DNA of 64,000 nt, from NCBI GenBank assembly GCA_963784195.1, contig CAWARA010000002.1, forward strand, positions 22,233-86,232, in the 5' to 3' direction. Below, piece after piece: positions 56,798 to 64,000 of the stretch. The notes beneath the pieces were generated by a model that saw only the letters and a list, made by a program, of their open reading frames with translations, had not been told where the DNA came from and did not search any database. A program made the position numbers and the translations under genes. Position 1 is the first letter of the stretch. Each line of letters begins with the position of its first letter. The DNA is from CAVQAH01 sp963784195 (GTDB lineage Bacteria; Acidobacteriota; Vicinamibacteria; Vicinamibacterales; 2-12-FULL-66-21).

Positions 56798-56811
56798 ACT
56801 TGATTTCAAGT
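56798..56811. promoter_or_regulatory. PadR operator-like palindrome
   Basis: ACTTGA-TT-TCAAGT is a perfect dyad 24 bp before the padR ATG. A related half-site (TGTCAAGT) overlaps the start codon. This suggests autoregulation. Confidence 0.55.
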
Positions 56812-56835
56812 GATGTGGATGCTAGGCTCCACTCG

Positions 56836-57186
56836 ATGTCAAGTAAAGCTGCTGATTCGGCGCTGGTCCTGCAGGGAACGCTCGATCTCATCGTGCTTCG
56901 GGCGCTCGACACCATGGGTCCGCTGCATGCCTACGCGCTCACGACGCGGCTGGCGCAGGTCTCGGATCATTCGCTGACACTCAACCAGGGCACGCTCTAT
57001 CCGGCGCTCGTGCGCCTCGAACAGCACGGGCTCATCAAGGGCGCCTGGGGCAAGACCGACAGGAACCGTGAGGCGAAGTTCTATCGCATCACGCGGGCAG
57101 GGCAGCGCGAGATCGGCCGGCAGACGGAGAAATGGCGCCGGCTCGCCGATCTTGTTGACAAGCTGCTGGTGGCAAGCAAGCCGTGA
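56836..57186 (+). CDS. PadR-family transcriptional regulator
   Basis: ATG at 56836 (MSSKAADSALVLQGTLDLIV is the ADOP-associated PadR opening). Winged helix with LNQGTLYPALVRLEQHGLIK and wing NREAKFYRITRAGQREI. 116 residues. Stop overlaps the permease start (GTGA). It represses the permease in known arrangements; ligand unknown. Confidence 0.92.
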   Translation: MSSKAADSALVLQGTLDLIVLRALDTMGPLHAYALTTRLAQVSDHSLTLNQGTLYPALVRLEQHGLIKGAWGKTDRNREAKFYRITRAGQREIGRQTEKWRRLADLVDKLLVASKP

Positions 57187-59867
57187 AACACCTTCGTCGT
57201 ATCGTGCTCAGGATCGTAACGCTGTTCCGATCCAACAAGGCCGAAGCCGACCTCGCGCGGGAAATGAACGCGCACCTGCAAATACTCGAAGACGACTTCG
57301 TGGCGCGAGGAATGAGCCGCGAAGCCGCCTATCGGGCGGCGCGGCGCGCATTTGGCGGCGTGGAGCAGGCGAAGGAACACCAGCGCGACGCGCGCGCGTT
57401 CCGCTGGCTGGCCGGCTGGCCCATGGACCTGAAGCTCGGCGTCCGCATTCTGTTCAAGTCGCCCGGCCTGACCGTCATCGCCGTTATTGCCCTTGCGATT
57501 GCCATTGGCGCGGGCGCAGCGTACCTCGAGTTCGTTCGCGATGTGTTCGGCACGCACCTGCGCGTCGCCGGTGGCGAAGTCGTCGGGATCCAGGTATGGA
57601 ACACGGCGCGGCGAACACCCGAGAGTCGCGCGCTGGCAGCGTTTGCCGACTGGCGCGACCAGTCCATCACCATCGACCAGTTCGGCGCGTTTCGCCATCT
57701 CGATCGCCATCTGATCACAGACGATGGTCGAACCGAGCCAGCCCGCGCGGTCGAGATCAGCGCGTCCGTGTTCCGAACCCTGACGACACGACCTCTCGTG
57801 GGTCGCACGCTGATCGAAGACGACGAACGGATCAGTGCGCCCCCGGTGGTGGTCATCGGTCACGATCTCTGGCAGGCGCGCTTCAACGGCGATGCGGGCA
57901 TTGTCGGCCGCACGGTGCACCTGGGTTCGGTCATCTACACCATCGTTGGCGTGATGCCAGCGGCCTTTGGTTTTCCCATAAATCAGAATCTATGGGCGCC
58001 GCTGAAAGTTCCGGCCGCGGGACTGAGACGCGGTGAGGGTCCCACCGTGCGGATGTTCGGCCGGTTGAAGAACAGCGTCAGTTTCGAGACGGCGCGGGCA
58101 GAGTTGGAAAGAATTCTTGCGGCCTCAGTCGCGGCGGATGCACCAGGCACGCCGCCAGCACAGCGCGCGCCGACCGCCGATGTTCGGCCCTTCGTCAACG
58201 TACAGATGTCCTCCGACCCGGACCCGCTGCGATTGCCAGTCCTCTACTCCACCAACCTTCTGTTACTCATGCTTCTCGGCATGTGCGCCGCCAACGTGGC
58301 GACCCTCGTGTTCGCCCGCACGGCGATGCGCGAGGCAGAAATTACCGTCCGTCCGGCGCTCGGCGCGAGCCGCGGGCGCATCAGTGCACAGTTGTTCGCC
58401 GAAGCGCTAGTATTGTCGGCCGTTGCCGCCGTCACGGGATTGGCAGTCGCTGGGTATATTGGAGCCTGGATCAAGTGGTTGTTCATGCAGGGAGAGCCCG
58501 CGCCGTTCTGGTGGGATGATCGGCTCAGGCCAGAGACCGTTTTCTACGCGCTGGCACTCGCCGTCTTTGCGGCCGTCATTGTGGGCATCATCCCGGCGCT
58601 CAAGGCGACAGGCAGGGATCTACAACACCGGCTGCGCGAAGCGGCCTCCGCCGGTTCCTTGAAATTTGGTCGCATCTGGACCGGCGTCATTGTGACCCAG
58701 GTCGCGATCACCATCGTCTGTCTGACCAGCATGGTGATGCTTGGTTTCAATGCCTATCGCGAACGGCACGACTACGATGTGACGTTCCCGCGCGAGCAGT
58801 TTCTGGTCGCACGAATGGCGTTGGATGAGGATGCAGCCGGCACCGCAACGCGCGCCTTCATGCCGACCTATCGCGCATTGGCGGACAAGCTGATGTCCGA
58901 GCCTGGCGTTGCCAACGTGACTTACGCGACGCAATTGCCCGCGACGTCGTATGAGCCGTTCCAGCTGGAATTCGCCACTCCCGACGCTGCCTCCGACGCG
59001 AAATTCTGGGTTCGCAGTGCAGGTGTCGGAGCAAGTTACTTCGAGACGATGGGTATTCCGCTCGTCGCCGGGCGGTTGTTCACCGAGAGCGAGATCGACG
59101 GAAGCCGCCCCGTCGCGATCGTTGACGAGACGTTCGTCCGGCTGATCCTCGGCCGACGTAGCGTCCTTGGTCTCATGATGCGCGAACCGCGCAACTCGGT
59201 GGGCGACTCGCCCGGACCATGGCGGGAGATTGTCGGGGTCGTGAAAGACGCTACGCTCATGCCGCGCAAGACGACCGGCGATGCAACTGTGTATCGGCCG
59301 GCAGCGCTCGGCCCGGCATCTTCGGTGCTACTGCTGATACGTACTCACGGGCCGTCCTCGTCACTGTCGGCTCGGCTGCAGGCGGCGGCATTGTCGGTGG
59401 ATCCGGACATGCGGCTCACTGACGTGATGTCTCTGGATCGCGCCGCCAGCCGCGATGCGCTTGCGATGCGGACCTTCCTTCCGGTCTTCGTGGTTGTGGC
59501 CGCTATTGCGCTGCTCCTCTCAACCGCCGGCATCTACGCTCTGGTCTCATTCACCGTGTCCCGGCGAAGGCGCGAGATCGGCATCCGCATGGCACTCGGT
59601 GCGGCTCCCCGGCGCATCATCACCGGCATCTTCTCCCGGGCGTTCACGCAGATCGCAATCGGCGTCGTGGCGGGCGCTGTCCCAAGCGTCGCGATTGTCG
59701 CGTTCGGTGATGGCGACGTCCTTGCCGGGGTAGGAATGGCCGCCGGCTTCGGAGTGACCTGTGGCGTCGGCGCCCTGGTCTTTGGCGTTTCTGTGATCTG
59801 GTGCCTTGTGCCGCTCGGCCGCGCACTGCGCGTCGATCCCATGCAAACGCTGAGGATCGACGCCTAG
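57183..59867 (+). CDS. ADOP-type (acidobacterial duplicated orphan permease) FtsX-domain protein
   Basis: 894 residues, intact. N-terminal cytoplasmic DUF (EMNAHLQILEDDFVARGMSR, AARRAFGGVEQAKEHQRDAR), TM helix, MacB periplasmic core, FtsX helices, a second periplasmic core and final FtsX helices, ending RALRVDPMQTLRIDA. No ATP-binding subunit accompanies it, hence orphan. These permeases resemble MacB and are thought to act in efflux or mechanotransmission. Coupled to padR. Confidence 0.9.
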   Translation: MKHLRRIVLRIVTLFRSNKAEADLAREMNAHLQILEDDFVARGMSREAAYRAARRAFGGVEQAKEHQRDARAFRWLAGWPMDLKLGVRILFKSPGLTVIAVIALAIAIGAGAAYLEFVRDVFGTHLRVAGGEVVGIQVWNTARRTPESRALAAFADWRDQSITIDQFGAFRHLDRHLITDDGRTEPARAVEISASVFRTLTTRPLVGRTLIEDDERISAPPVVVIGHDLWQARFNGDAGIVGRTVHLGSVIYTIVGVMPAAFGFPINQNLWAPLKVPAAGLRRGEGPTVRMFGRLKNSVSFETARAELERILAASVAADAPGTPPAQRAPTADVRPFVNVQMSSDPDPLRLPVLYSTNLLLLMLLGMCAANVATLVFARTAMREAEITVRPALGASRGRISAQLFAEALVLSAVAAVTGLAVAGYIGAWIKWLFMQGEPAPFWWDDRLRPETVFYALALAVFAAVIVGIIPALKATGRDLQHRLREAASAGSLKFGRIWTGVIVTQVAITIVCLTSMVMLGFNAYRERHDYDVTFPREQFLVARMALDEDAAGTATRAFMPTYRALADKLMSEPGVANVTYATQLPATSYEPFQLEFATPDAASDAKFWVRSAGVGASYFETMGIPLVAGRLFTESEIDGSRPVAIVDETFVRLILGRRSVLGLMMREPRNSVGDSPGPWREIVGVVKDATLMPRKTTGDATVYRPAALGPASSVLLLIRTHGPSSSLSARLQAAALSVDPDMRLTDVMSLDRAASRDALAMRTFLPVFVVVAAIALLLSTAGIYALVSFTVSRRRREIGIRMALGAAPRRIITGIFSRAFTQIAIGVVAGAVPSVAIVAFGDGDVLAGVGMAAGFGVTCGVGALVFGVSVIWCLVPLGRALRVDPMQTLRIDA

Positions 59868-59907
59868 CAGGTAAAAGGACAGCACACGCCGCACGGATGA
59901 GCCAGAG

Positions 59908-60219
59908 TCGAAAATCTCTCCTGATCATCGGCCCTGGTCCCTTGTCGTCTCGCTGGAGTTCGCAAACGCGACGATGGCGGCCCGGTTCGAGCGCTACCTG
60001 CAGACGGGCTCGGGGCGCGCCTTCGCCAAGCGGCACTCGGAGCGGAGAAGGCTTGACGACGACGTCGTGCATCCACCCGAGTTGTGTCGCTCGAACCACT
60101 GGTCGATCTACCCGATGGCGGATGATCGCCGGACTTGTCTGATGGTATCTACCTGGGCAGGACGCTGGCGGAAGGCAGAAACCGACACCGATACAAACAA
60201 ACAGACTGGGCAGGATTGA
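59908..60219 (+). pseudogene. 5'-truncated GIY-YIG endonuclease
   Basis: Reads HRPWSLVVSLEFANATMAAR, FERYLQTGSGRAFAKRH, which is the C-terminal half of the GIY-YIG (UvrC-like small) fold. The GIY-YIG motif itself and any start codon are absent, and the sequence begins just after the permease. The tail past RRRLDDD is unrelated to the family as I know it. Confidence 0.6.
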
Positions 60220-60220
60220 T

Positions 60221-60886
60221 GTGAAGATCGCTGCAAGAAAATGGCTCTTCGCGCTTGTGGGCAGCTGGGTTCTCCTCCCAGCCTCCTTCCTCATCATGGG
60301 GCGTTCACTCGGCTGGTGGCAGGCTTGGGTCTGGTGTGCCGTGCTCCTCGTTCCGATGACTGTCTTCGGGGTGTGGAAGGCGCGAACGGACCCTGATTTC
60401 ATCGATCGCCGGCTGAAAATGCGCGAAAAGGAGCGCCCGCAGCAGCGCCTGAGCGCCATCGGGTTTCCTTTCGCCGCGGCGGCGCTTGCCCTTCCGGGTT
60501 TCGACCATCGTTACGGCTGGTCCGAGGTTCCCATGGCTGCCGTAATCGCAGCACTGGCGCTCTCGCTCGCCGGGTTCCTCCTGGTTCTGAGGGTCTTTGC
60601 TGAGAACCGGTGGGCGGGCCGGACCGTCCAGACTTGGGAAGGCCAGCAAGTTATTTCGACAGGTCCATACGCAATCGTAAGACATCCGATGTACACGGCT
60701 CGCTGGTTCTTTGGCTGGCAACACCAATAGCTTTGGGATCCTGGTGGGCGCTTCTGCCGGCGCTCGCATCAATTCCCATTCTGATGATGAGAGCCGGAAC
60801 GAAGAGGAAGTGCTGCGCCGGGACCTGAATGGTTACGAAGAGACCTGCGACAGGTCCGATATAGACTCCTCCCCCTGGTCTGGTGA
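60221..60886 (+). pseudogene. Isoprenylcysteine carboxyl methyltransferase-like (ICMT/PEMT) protein, three -1 frameshifts
   Basis: GTG at 60221 opens helices (LFALVGSWVLLPASFLIMG). VISTGPYAIVRHPMYTG is the SAM-binding signature. Three breaks near 60691, 60795 and 60852 are each repaired by adding one base, giving SLVLWLATPIALGSWWALLP, then NEEEVLRRDLNGYEE, then LRQVRYRLLPLVW and stop. All three shifts are deletions, opposite to most of this window. Inner-membrane methyltransferase fold; substrate unknown. Confidence 0.75.
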
Positions 60887-61370
60887 CCTGGGCGGCGAGA
60901 ACTTGAACAGCCCGAGTGGCAATCGCTGCGCGCCCGGCTGAGGGGTGCCAGCTGAAGGTGGCAGCCGGCGAGTGTTCCCAAATCGCTTACCTCAAGCAGC
61001 GTTCTGAACGAACCAAGTTCGAAAATCGTCCCCCGAACACCCAGCCACGAAATTTGCCCTGTGTTTGCAATGACTTTGCAGCACAGGGTGATTTCACTCT
61101 AGAACTTTTGCGACGAATATCTGAACGAACACTGTTTCGCCAGCGTCGTTGTCTGCTCGGATTGCGAGTCCAAGATATCGCGAGAGTAGGCCTCCCCCGA
61201 TCGACAAGTAGGGGCACCGAGCCTAGGTCCCTGCATCGCTGGTCGTTTAGCGCGTCATTTACGGCATCGGCAGAGTGGACAGCCGCAGACTGCTTGAGCC
61301 GGCAAACGCTACGTCGCTCTTCGAGAGTCACGTCGCGAAACCTTGGCGATCCTGTCAATAACAGGCCCAT
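60887..61370. other. Intergenic stretch in the island
   Basis: About 480 bp with no convincing gene. A minus-strand open frame (60987-61370) has no recognisable motif. Confidence 0.5.
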
Positions 61371-61725
61371 TTACGCTGCTTCTCGGATCAACCAGTTGCG
61401 GAAATCGTCCATGCAGCGAGCCAATCTTCAGTTTTTCCCCCCTTCGCGAATACAGTGGTAGTAGACGTACTGTTCCTCTTCGTTTCAGCCGTGAACGCGC
61501 ATCCGCACCGCCCACAAGTCACGAGCCCTGCAAACGCGTGTCGGCGTTTTGTGTGGCGAGGATGATTGGCCGCGGCGAACACATCCTGTACCCGAGCAAA
61601 AGGTCACGCGAGATGATCGGCTTGTGGAGGCCTTGATGTAGTTGCCCCAGCCAGTAGAACTCGCCGTGTAGATGGGGTTCTGTAGCACCCTGGTGAACTC
61701 TGGGAGCGAAGGCGGCCGCCTGTGC
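61371..61725 (-). pseudogene. Serine recombinase remnant
   Basis: Across shifted minus frames: LQNPIYT/GEFYWLGQLHQGLHKPIISR, the zinc-ribbon HAFAGLVTCGRCGCAFTAE, then YVYYHCIREGGK and a short end MDDFRNWLIREAA. These are the Recombinase and zn_ribbon_recom parts of a large serine recombinase. The catalytic resolvase domain and most of the C-terminus are missing. Confidence 0.65.
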
Positions 61726-61867
61726 GACGGATGTCTGCGCGCAGGGCCACCAATTCCTGCTGCGGGTCAACGCTGGGCCGTGCCGCGAGGTAACTTCCGA
61801 GGCCAAAAAACAGAACGGCAAACGCTGCGGTGACGACTACAGGGACAGCAACACGACCTTTGGACAT
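61725..61867 (-). pseudogene. N-terminal fragment of a small membrane protein joined to the recombinase remnant
   Basis: ATG at 61867 reads MSKGRVAVPVVVTAAFAVLF and FGLGSYLAARPSVDPQQEL, a single-helix anchor. Near 61725 it runs into recombinase-derived sequence, so a deletion or rearrangement fused the two. Confidence 0.45.
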
Positions 61868-62270
61868 GGTACCAACTCCCAGTTCGGCGGCTGAACCCGC
61901 TCGCCGATGAGTACACGATGAGCTTCCAGTCGTGATCACGCATCCCATGTCGCGCGCCCCGAGGCGCTCAGTTATGCGGCTGGTTTTGGGTCCGTTCTTG
62001 ATCGCTGATGCCACGGCCATTGGAAGGGCAACGGGGATGCCGCCGTCCGACGCGCGGGAAACGGGCGCAAATGGCGCTAATTCCGCATGGGGCCGTCGGC
62101 CGGCGAGTGTCTGAAACCGCGCAGTGTGCGCGTCATCATTCGCAGCCCCACGACTCGGTATCGGACGGCAATCGGCACGGTCCGCTCTCTAGGAGAGCAG
62201 TGCCGCGTTTCCCTAAGGAACTTCGTCGAGGCCTTGACAAACCCAACGTTCGGTTCCAACATGGGCTGGA

Positions 62271-62459
62271 GTGACGTCGTCGGAACTGATTCGGCTGCTC
62301 AGACAGCACGGGTTCGAAGAGCTGCGATCGGGGAAGGGGAGCCACCGGCAATTCTGGAATCCGAAAACGAAGCGAATCGTGACAATCGCCGTTCACACCA
62401 AGAAGGATGTCGGCCCTGGCTTGCTGCATCGCATTCTCAAGGATGCCGGCATCAAATAG
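62271..62459 (+). CDS. hicA: HicA-family mRNA interferase toxin
   Basis: GTG at 62271 after a GGAG site. 62 residues: TSSELIRLLRQHGFEELRSG, KGSHRQFWNPKTKRIVTIAV, HTKKDVGPGLLHRILKDAGI. The catalytic His lies in GSHRQF. Cleaves mRNA when free of HicB. Complete and in frame, while its antitoxin gene is broken. Confidence 0.92.
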   Translation: MTSSELIRLLRQHGFEELRSGKGSHRQFWNPKTKRIVTIAVHTKKDVGPGLLHRILKDAGIK

Positions 62460-62477
62460 GTCAGGGCACAGCGAGGC

Positions 62478-62834
62478 ATGACGAATCATTATCCGATCGT
62501 TTGGAGCATGAACCCAATGGCACGGTAAGTGCCTATGTCGTCGGGCTGCCCGGCGTGTTTGCCGCAGCGAACTCGGAACGAACCGCAGCTGCGGCGATTC
62601 GTTCGGCGTTGAGAGCCCACTTCGCCGCTCTCGACACACTGCAAGCCAAGAGACCTTGGACCCGAGCCACTCTGCGGGTCGCGAAAGTCGCTCGGTAAGG
62701 GACGGTCGAACCCTGACATCGGTCTCGTCGGCCTCGGCGCATTGCTCGCCCGCAAGCGGGGTGGTGCCAAGGCGAGAGCGGCACGACTGAATGGTCGGAA
62801 GGGCGGAAGGCCTCCGAAGGGCTCGCACCCATAA
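62478..62834 (+). CDS. hicB: HicB-family antitoxin, two frameshifts
   Basis: ATG at 62478, 18 bp after hicA. MTNHYPIVW, then (after one missing base near 62506) HEPNGTVSAYVVGLPGVFAA, TAAAAIRSALRAHFAALDTL. After one extra base near 62680 it reads GLVGLGALLARKRGGAKARA and ends GRKGGRPPKGSHP. The basic tail is like an AT-hook and is common in acidobacterial HicB. It should bind HicA and the operon promoter. Confidence 0.8.
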
Positions 62835-63013
62835 GAGGCTACAATCGGCGCGTTGCCCTTTTCTTGCCCTATGGTTGCCACACACTCCAGCAAGTGGCAG
62901 CAATGGCCGGCACAGAGCGAAGATTCAAATCGACACCGTTCTGCCGAGAGACACGAGCAATCCGGCAAGCGAAGCAAACGGCCGCAATGTCCGGCTAACG
63001 CCGCCTGTTCCGC

Positions 63014-63059
63014 CTGTTAACCGGAGGGTTGCTGGTTTCGAGTCCAGCCCGAGGAGCCA
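63014..63059 (+). repeat. Right border copy of the tRNA-Asn 3' end
   Basis: Matches 56512-56556 from the anticodon loop through CCA, with one extra T in the T arm. There is no 5' tRNA half, so it is not a functional tRNA. Confidence 0.9.
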
Positions 63060-63252
63060 CGCCCGTAAGGTCAATAAAACCAACAACTTGCGATGGCTGC
63101 GGTCGGGCGTTCCTCTAGGTCACGCTTTCTCAAACATCTGCCGGTTGCCAAGGCCGCACTGGACGATTTCCGCAACCGACAGAGGCGTTCGCCGAATGGC
63201 GCCGAGGTATCGAGATCCCGCTCTCACGACCCGATCCCATTGGGGGAACAGG
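63060..63252. other. Right flank of the island border, similar to the flank of tRNA-Asn
   Basis: It resembles 56557-56680 (GTAAG-R-TCAAT..., later CTGGACGATTTCCGCAAC at 63159-63176 and 56654-56671). The open frame at 63093-63299 is not convincing as a gene. Confidence 0.5.
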
Positions 63253-63849
63253 TCATTCGGATCGCGAGGACGTTAGCGCGCCGATCAATACGTTCGTGAG
63301 GTATCCCTGATACTGCTCGGGCGACCATTCCCGTTCGAGGACCAGGTCTTCCCACATCCGCAGCGACGTCATCGTCCACAGCAGATCTGCCGCGATTGAA
63401 GGGTCCAGTCCCGGTCGCAGGCTGCCCTCAGCCTTCAGGCGCGAGACGATGGCGCGACATCCTGCCAATCGGGACTCGAGACGGCTTTGCCAGGCGCGCG
63501 CCGCCGCCGCATCCGTTCGACGGACTGCATCGATCGCCCGCGCGACCGCCCACACCGCTGGGTTTCCCCGCGCCTGCATCAACACAAGGGCCTGGAATAT
63601 CATCTCGATCTTACCGGTCGGGCTGTTCATCAAGCGCTGAATTTCAGCCGGCAAGCCGAGGCTCTCGTTGACATGACGGGCGAGCGCGACCATCAAGTCT
63701 GCGCGGTCGGCGAAGTGCAGGTACACCGCCTGGCGGGACAGACGAGCAGCCTTCGCGATTTGTGCCATGGTGACTGCGGCGTCGCCCCGCTTGCGAATCA
63801 GCCTCAGCGCGGCATCCAGGACGCGGGCCCTCGAGTCTGGACTTGACAC
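63253..63849 (-). CDS. TetR-family transcriptional regulator
   Basis: I prefer the GTG at 63849 (VSSPDSRARVLDAALRLIRK), because the longer frame from 63927 runs through two operator dyads. Helix-turn-helix VTMAQIAKAARLSRQAVYLH. The ligand domain contains VWAVARAIDAVRRTDAAAAR. About 198 residues. Likely autorepressing, with its target genes beyond the right edge. Confidence 0.85.
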   Translation of the reverse strand: MSSPDSRARVLDAALRLIRKRGDAAVTMAQIAKAARLSRQAVYLHFADRADLMVALARHVNESLGLPAEIQRLMNSPTGKIEMIFQALVLMQARGNPAVWAVARAIDAVRRTDAAAARAWQSRLESRLAGCRAIVSRLKAEGSLRPGLDPSIAADLLWTMTSLRMWEDLVLEREWSPEQYQGYLTNVLIGALTSSRSE

Positions 63850-63858
63850 CGTGTCAAG
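63842..63858. promoter_or_regulatory. TetR operator 1
   Basis: CTTGACACCGTGTCAAG: 8-bp arms, perfect dyad around one base. It overlaps the preferred GTG start of the TetR gene. Confidence 0.75.
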
Positions 63859-63886
63859 CCTTCTCGTATGCTGCACCCTCGTTGAT

Positions 63887-63903
63887 CTTGACATCGTGTC
63901 AAG
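63887..63903. promoter_or_regulatory. TetR operator 2
   Basis: CTTGACATCGTGTCAAG, nearly identical to operator 1 and 45 bp away on the same side of the helix within error. Two sites imply cooperative binding. Confidence 0.75.
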
Positions 63904-64000
63904 TGTAGCAGGTTGCGCGATGCACACAGGCGAGGAAGGGATGACCCCACAAGAGCCAAACAGGGCACGGCTGGCTCACACTGATCAACCGTCATTCCGG

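Larger units (their letters stand above)
56512..63059. mobile_element. Degraded integrated island at tRNA-Asn
   Basis: The last 45 bp of tRNA-Asn (56512-56556) recur as a direct repeat at 63014-63059 with one extra T, as left by site-specific integration into a tRNA 3' end. Between them lie a PadR/permease pair, a truncated GIY-YIG gene, a broken methyltransferase, a serine-recombinase remnant and a HicAB pair, which is typical island debris. No intact integrase remains. The borders are seen directly, the mobility is inferred. Confidence 0.7.

Noticed and set aside
60987..61370. Minus-strand ORF as the C-terminal domain of the serine recombinase
   Set aside because: I could not match it to the family's coiled-coil or end motifs, so the recombinase call stops at 61371.
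63093..63299. 68-residue ORF at the right island border
   Set aside because: It spans the duplicated flank and overlaps the TetR gene end. No motif beyond the shared LDDFRN, which is better explained by the integrase tail.

Overview
The window is high-GC chromosomal DNA, most likely from an Acidobacteriota of the Vicinamibacteria type. The grounds are an ADOP-style FtsX permease with its own PadR regulator, a DUF222/HNH endonuclease, many two-component genes including a large hybrid kinase, a PEP-CTERM protein, a TPR-CHAT protein, and the housekeeping string SRP RNA - dnaX - ybaB - recR. This placement is inferred from gene content. No rRNA or phylogenetic marker analysis was possible.

Layout. 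1-9.4 kb: a secreted glycoside hydrolase fragment, then a signalling block (NarL-type regulator, sigma-54 activator, HisKA_3 kinase, very large hybrid kinase, stand-alone receiver). 9.4-14.8 kb: secreted proteins, an ABC substrate-binding protein, a cold-shock-like RRM protein, a VOC enzyme and an HNH endonuclease flanked by matching palindromes. 14.8-19.5 kb: a formylglycine sulfatase broken by seven single-base insertions, an outer-membrane transporter, and a CopZ-like/MerR pair behind a textbook MerR promoter. 19.5-25.1 kb: a DJ-1/NTF2-like pair, then a tightly overlapping minus-strand operon (UppS, deacetylase, methyltransferase, GT2, lipopolysaccharide-kinase-like) that looks like a polyprenyl-linked glycan or glycolipid pathway. 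25.2-35.5 kb: assorted metabolism, metal transport, secreted hypotheticals and a CPA2 antiporter. 35.5-40.2 kb: a two-gene operon of caspase-superfamily proteases (clostripain-like C11, then TPR-CHAT). 40.8-44.7 kb: a kaiC-kaiB-kaiB-hybrid kinase operon. 44.8-48.7 kb: TetR and divergent membrane genes, a structured inverted-repeat element, DinB and PEP-CTERM proteins. 49.2-52.1 kb: SRP RNA, dnaX, ybaB, recR. 52.2-56.3 kb: two flippase-like membrane proteins, DUF4203, OsmC, a small outer-membrane barrel. 56.5-63.1 kb: tRNA-Asn and a degraded island ending in a second copy of the tRNA 3' end. The right edge carries a TetR gene with two operator palindromes.

Two features cut across the window. 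(1) About 35 single-base frameshifts break otherwise well-conserved proteins, including RecR and KaiC. Nearly all are +1 insertions, which points to sequence or assembly error more than to gene decay. Each such gene is entered here as one locus. (2) Four intergenic sites carry a hairpin repeat built from tandem heptads of the form GTNGYTC facing their complements.
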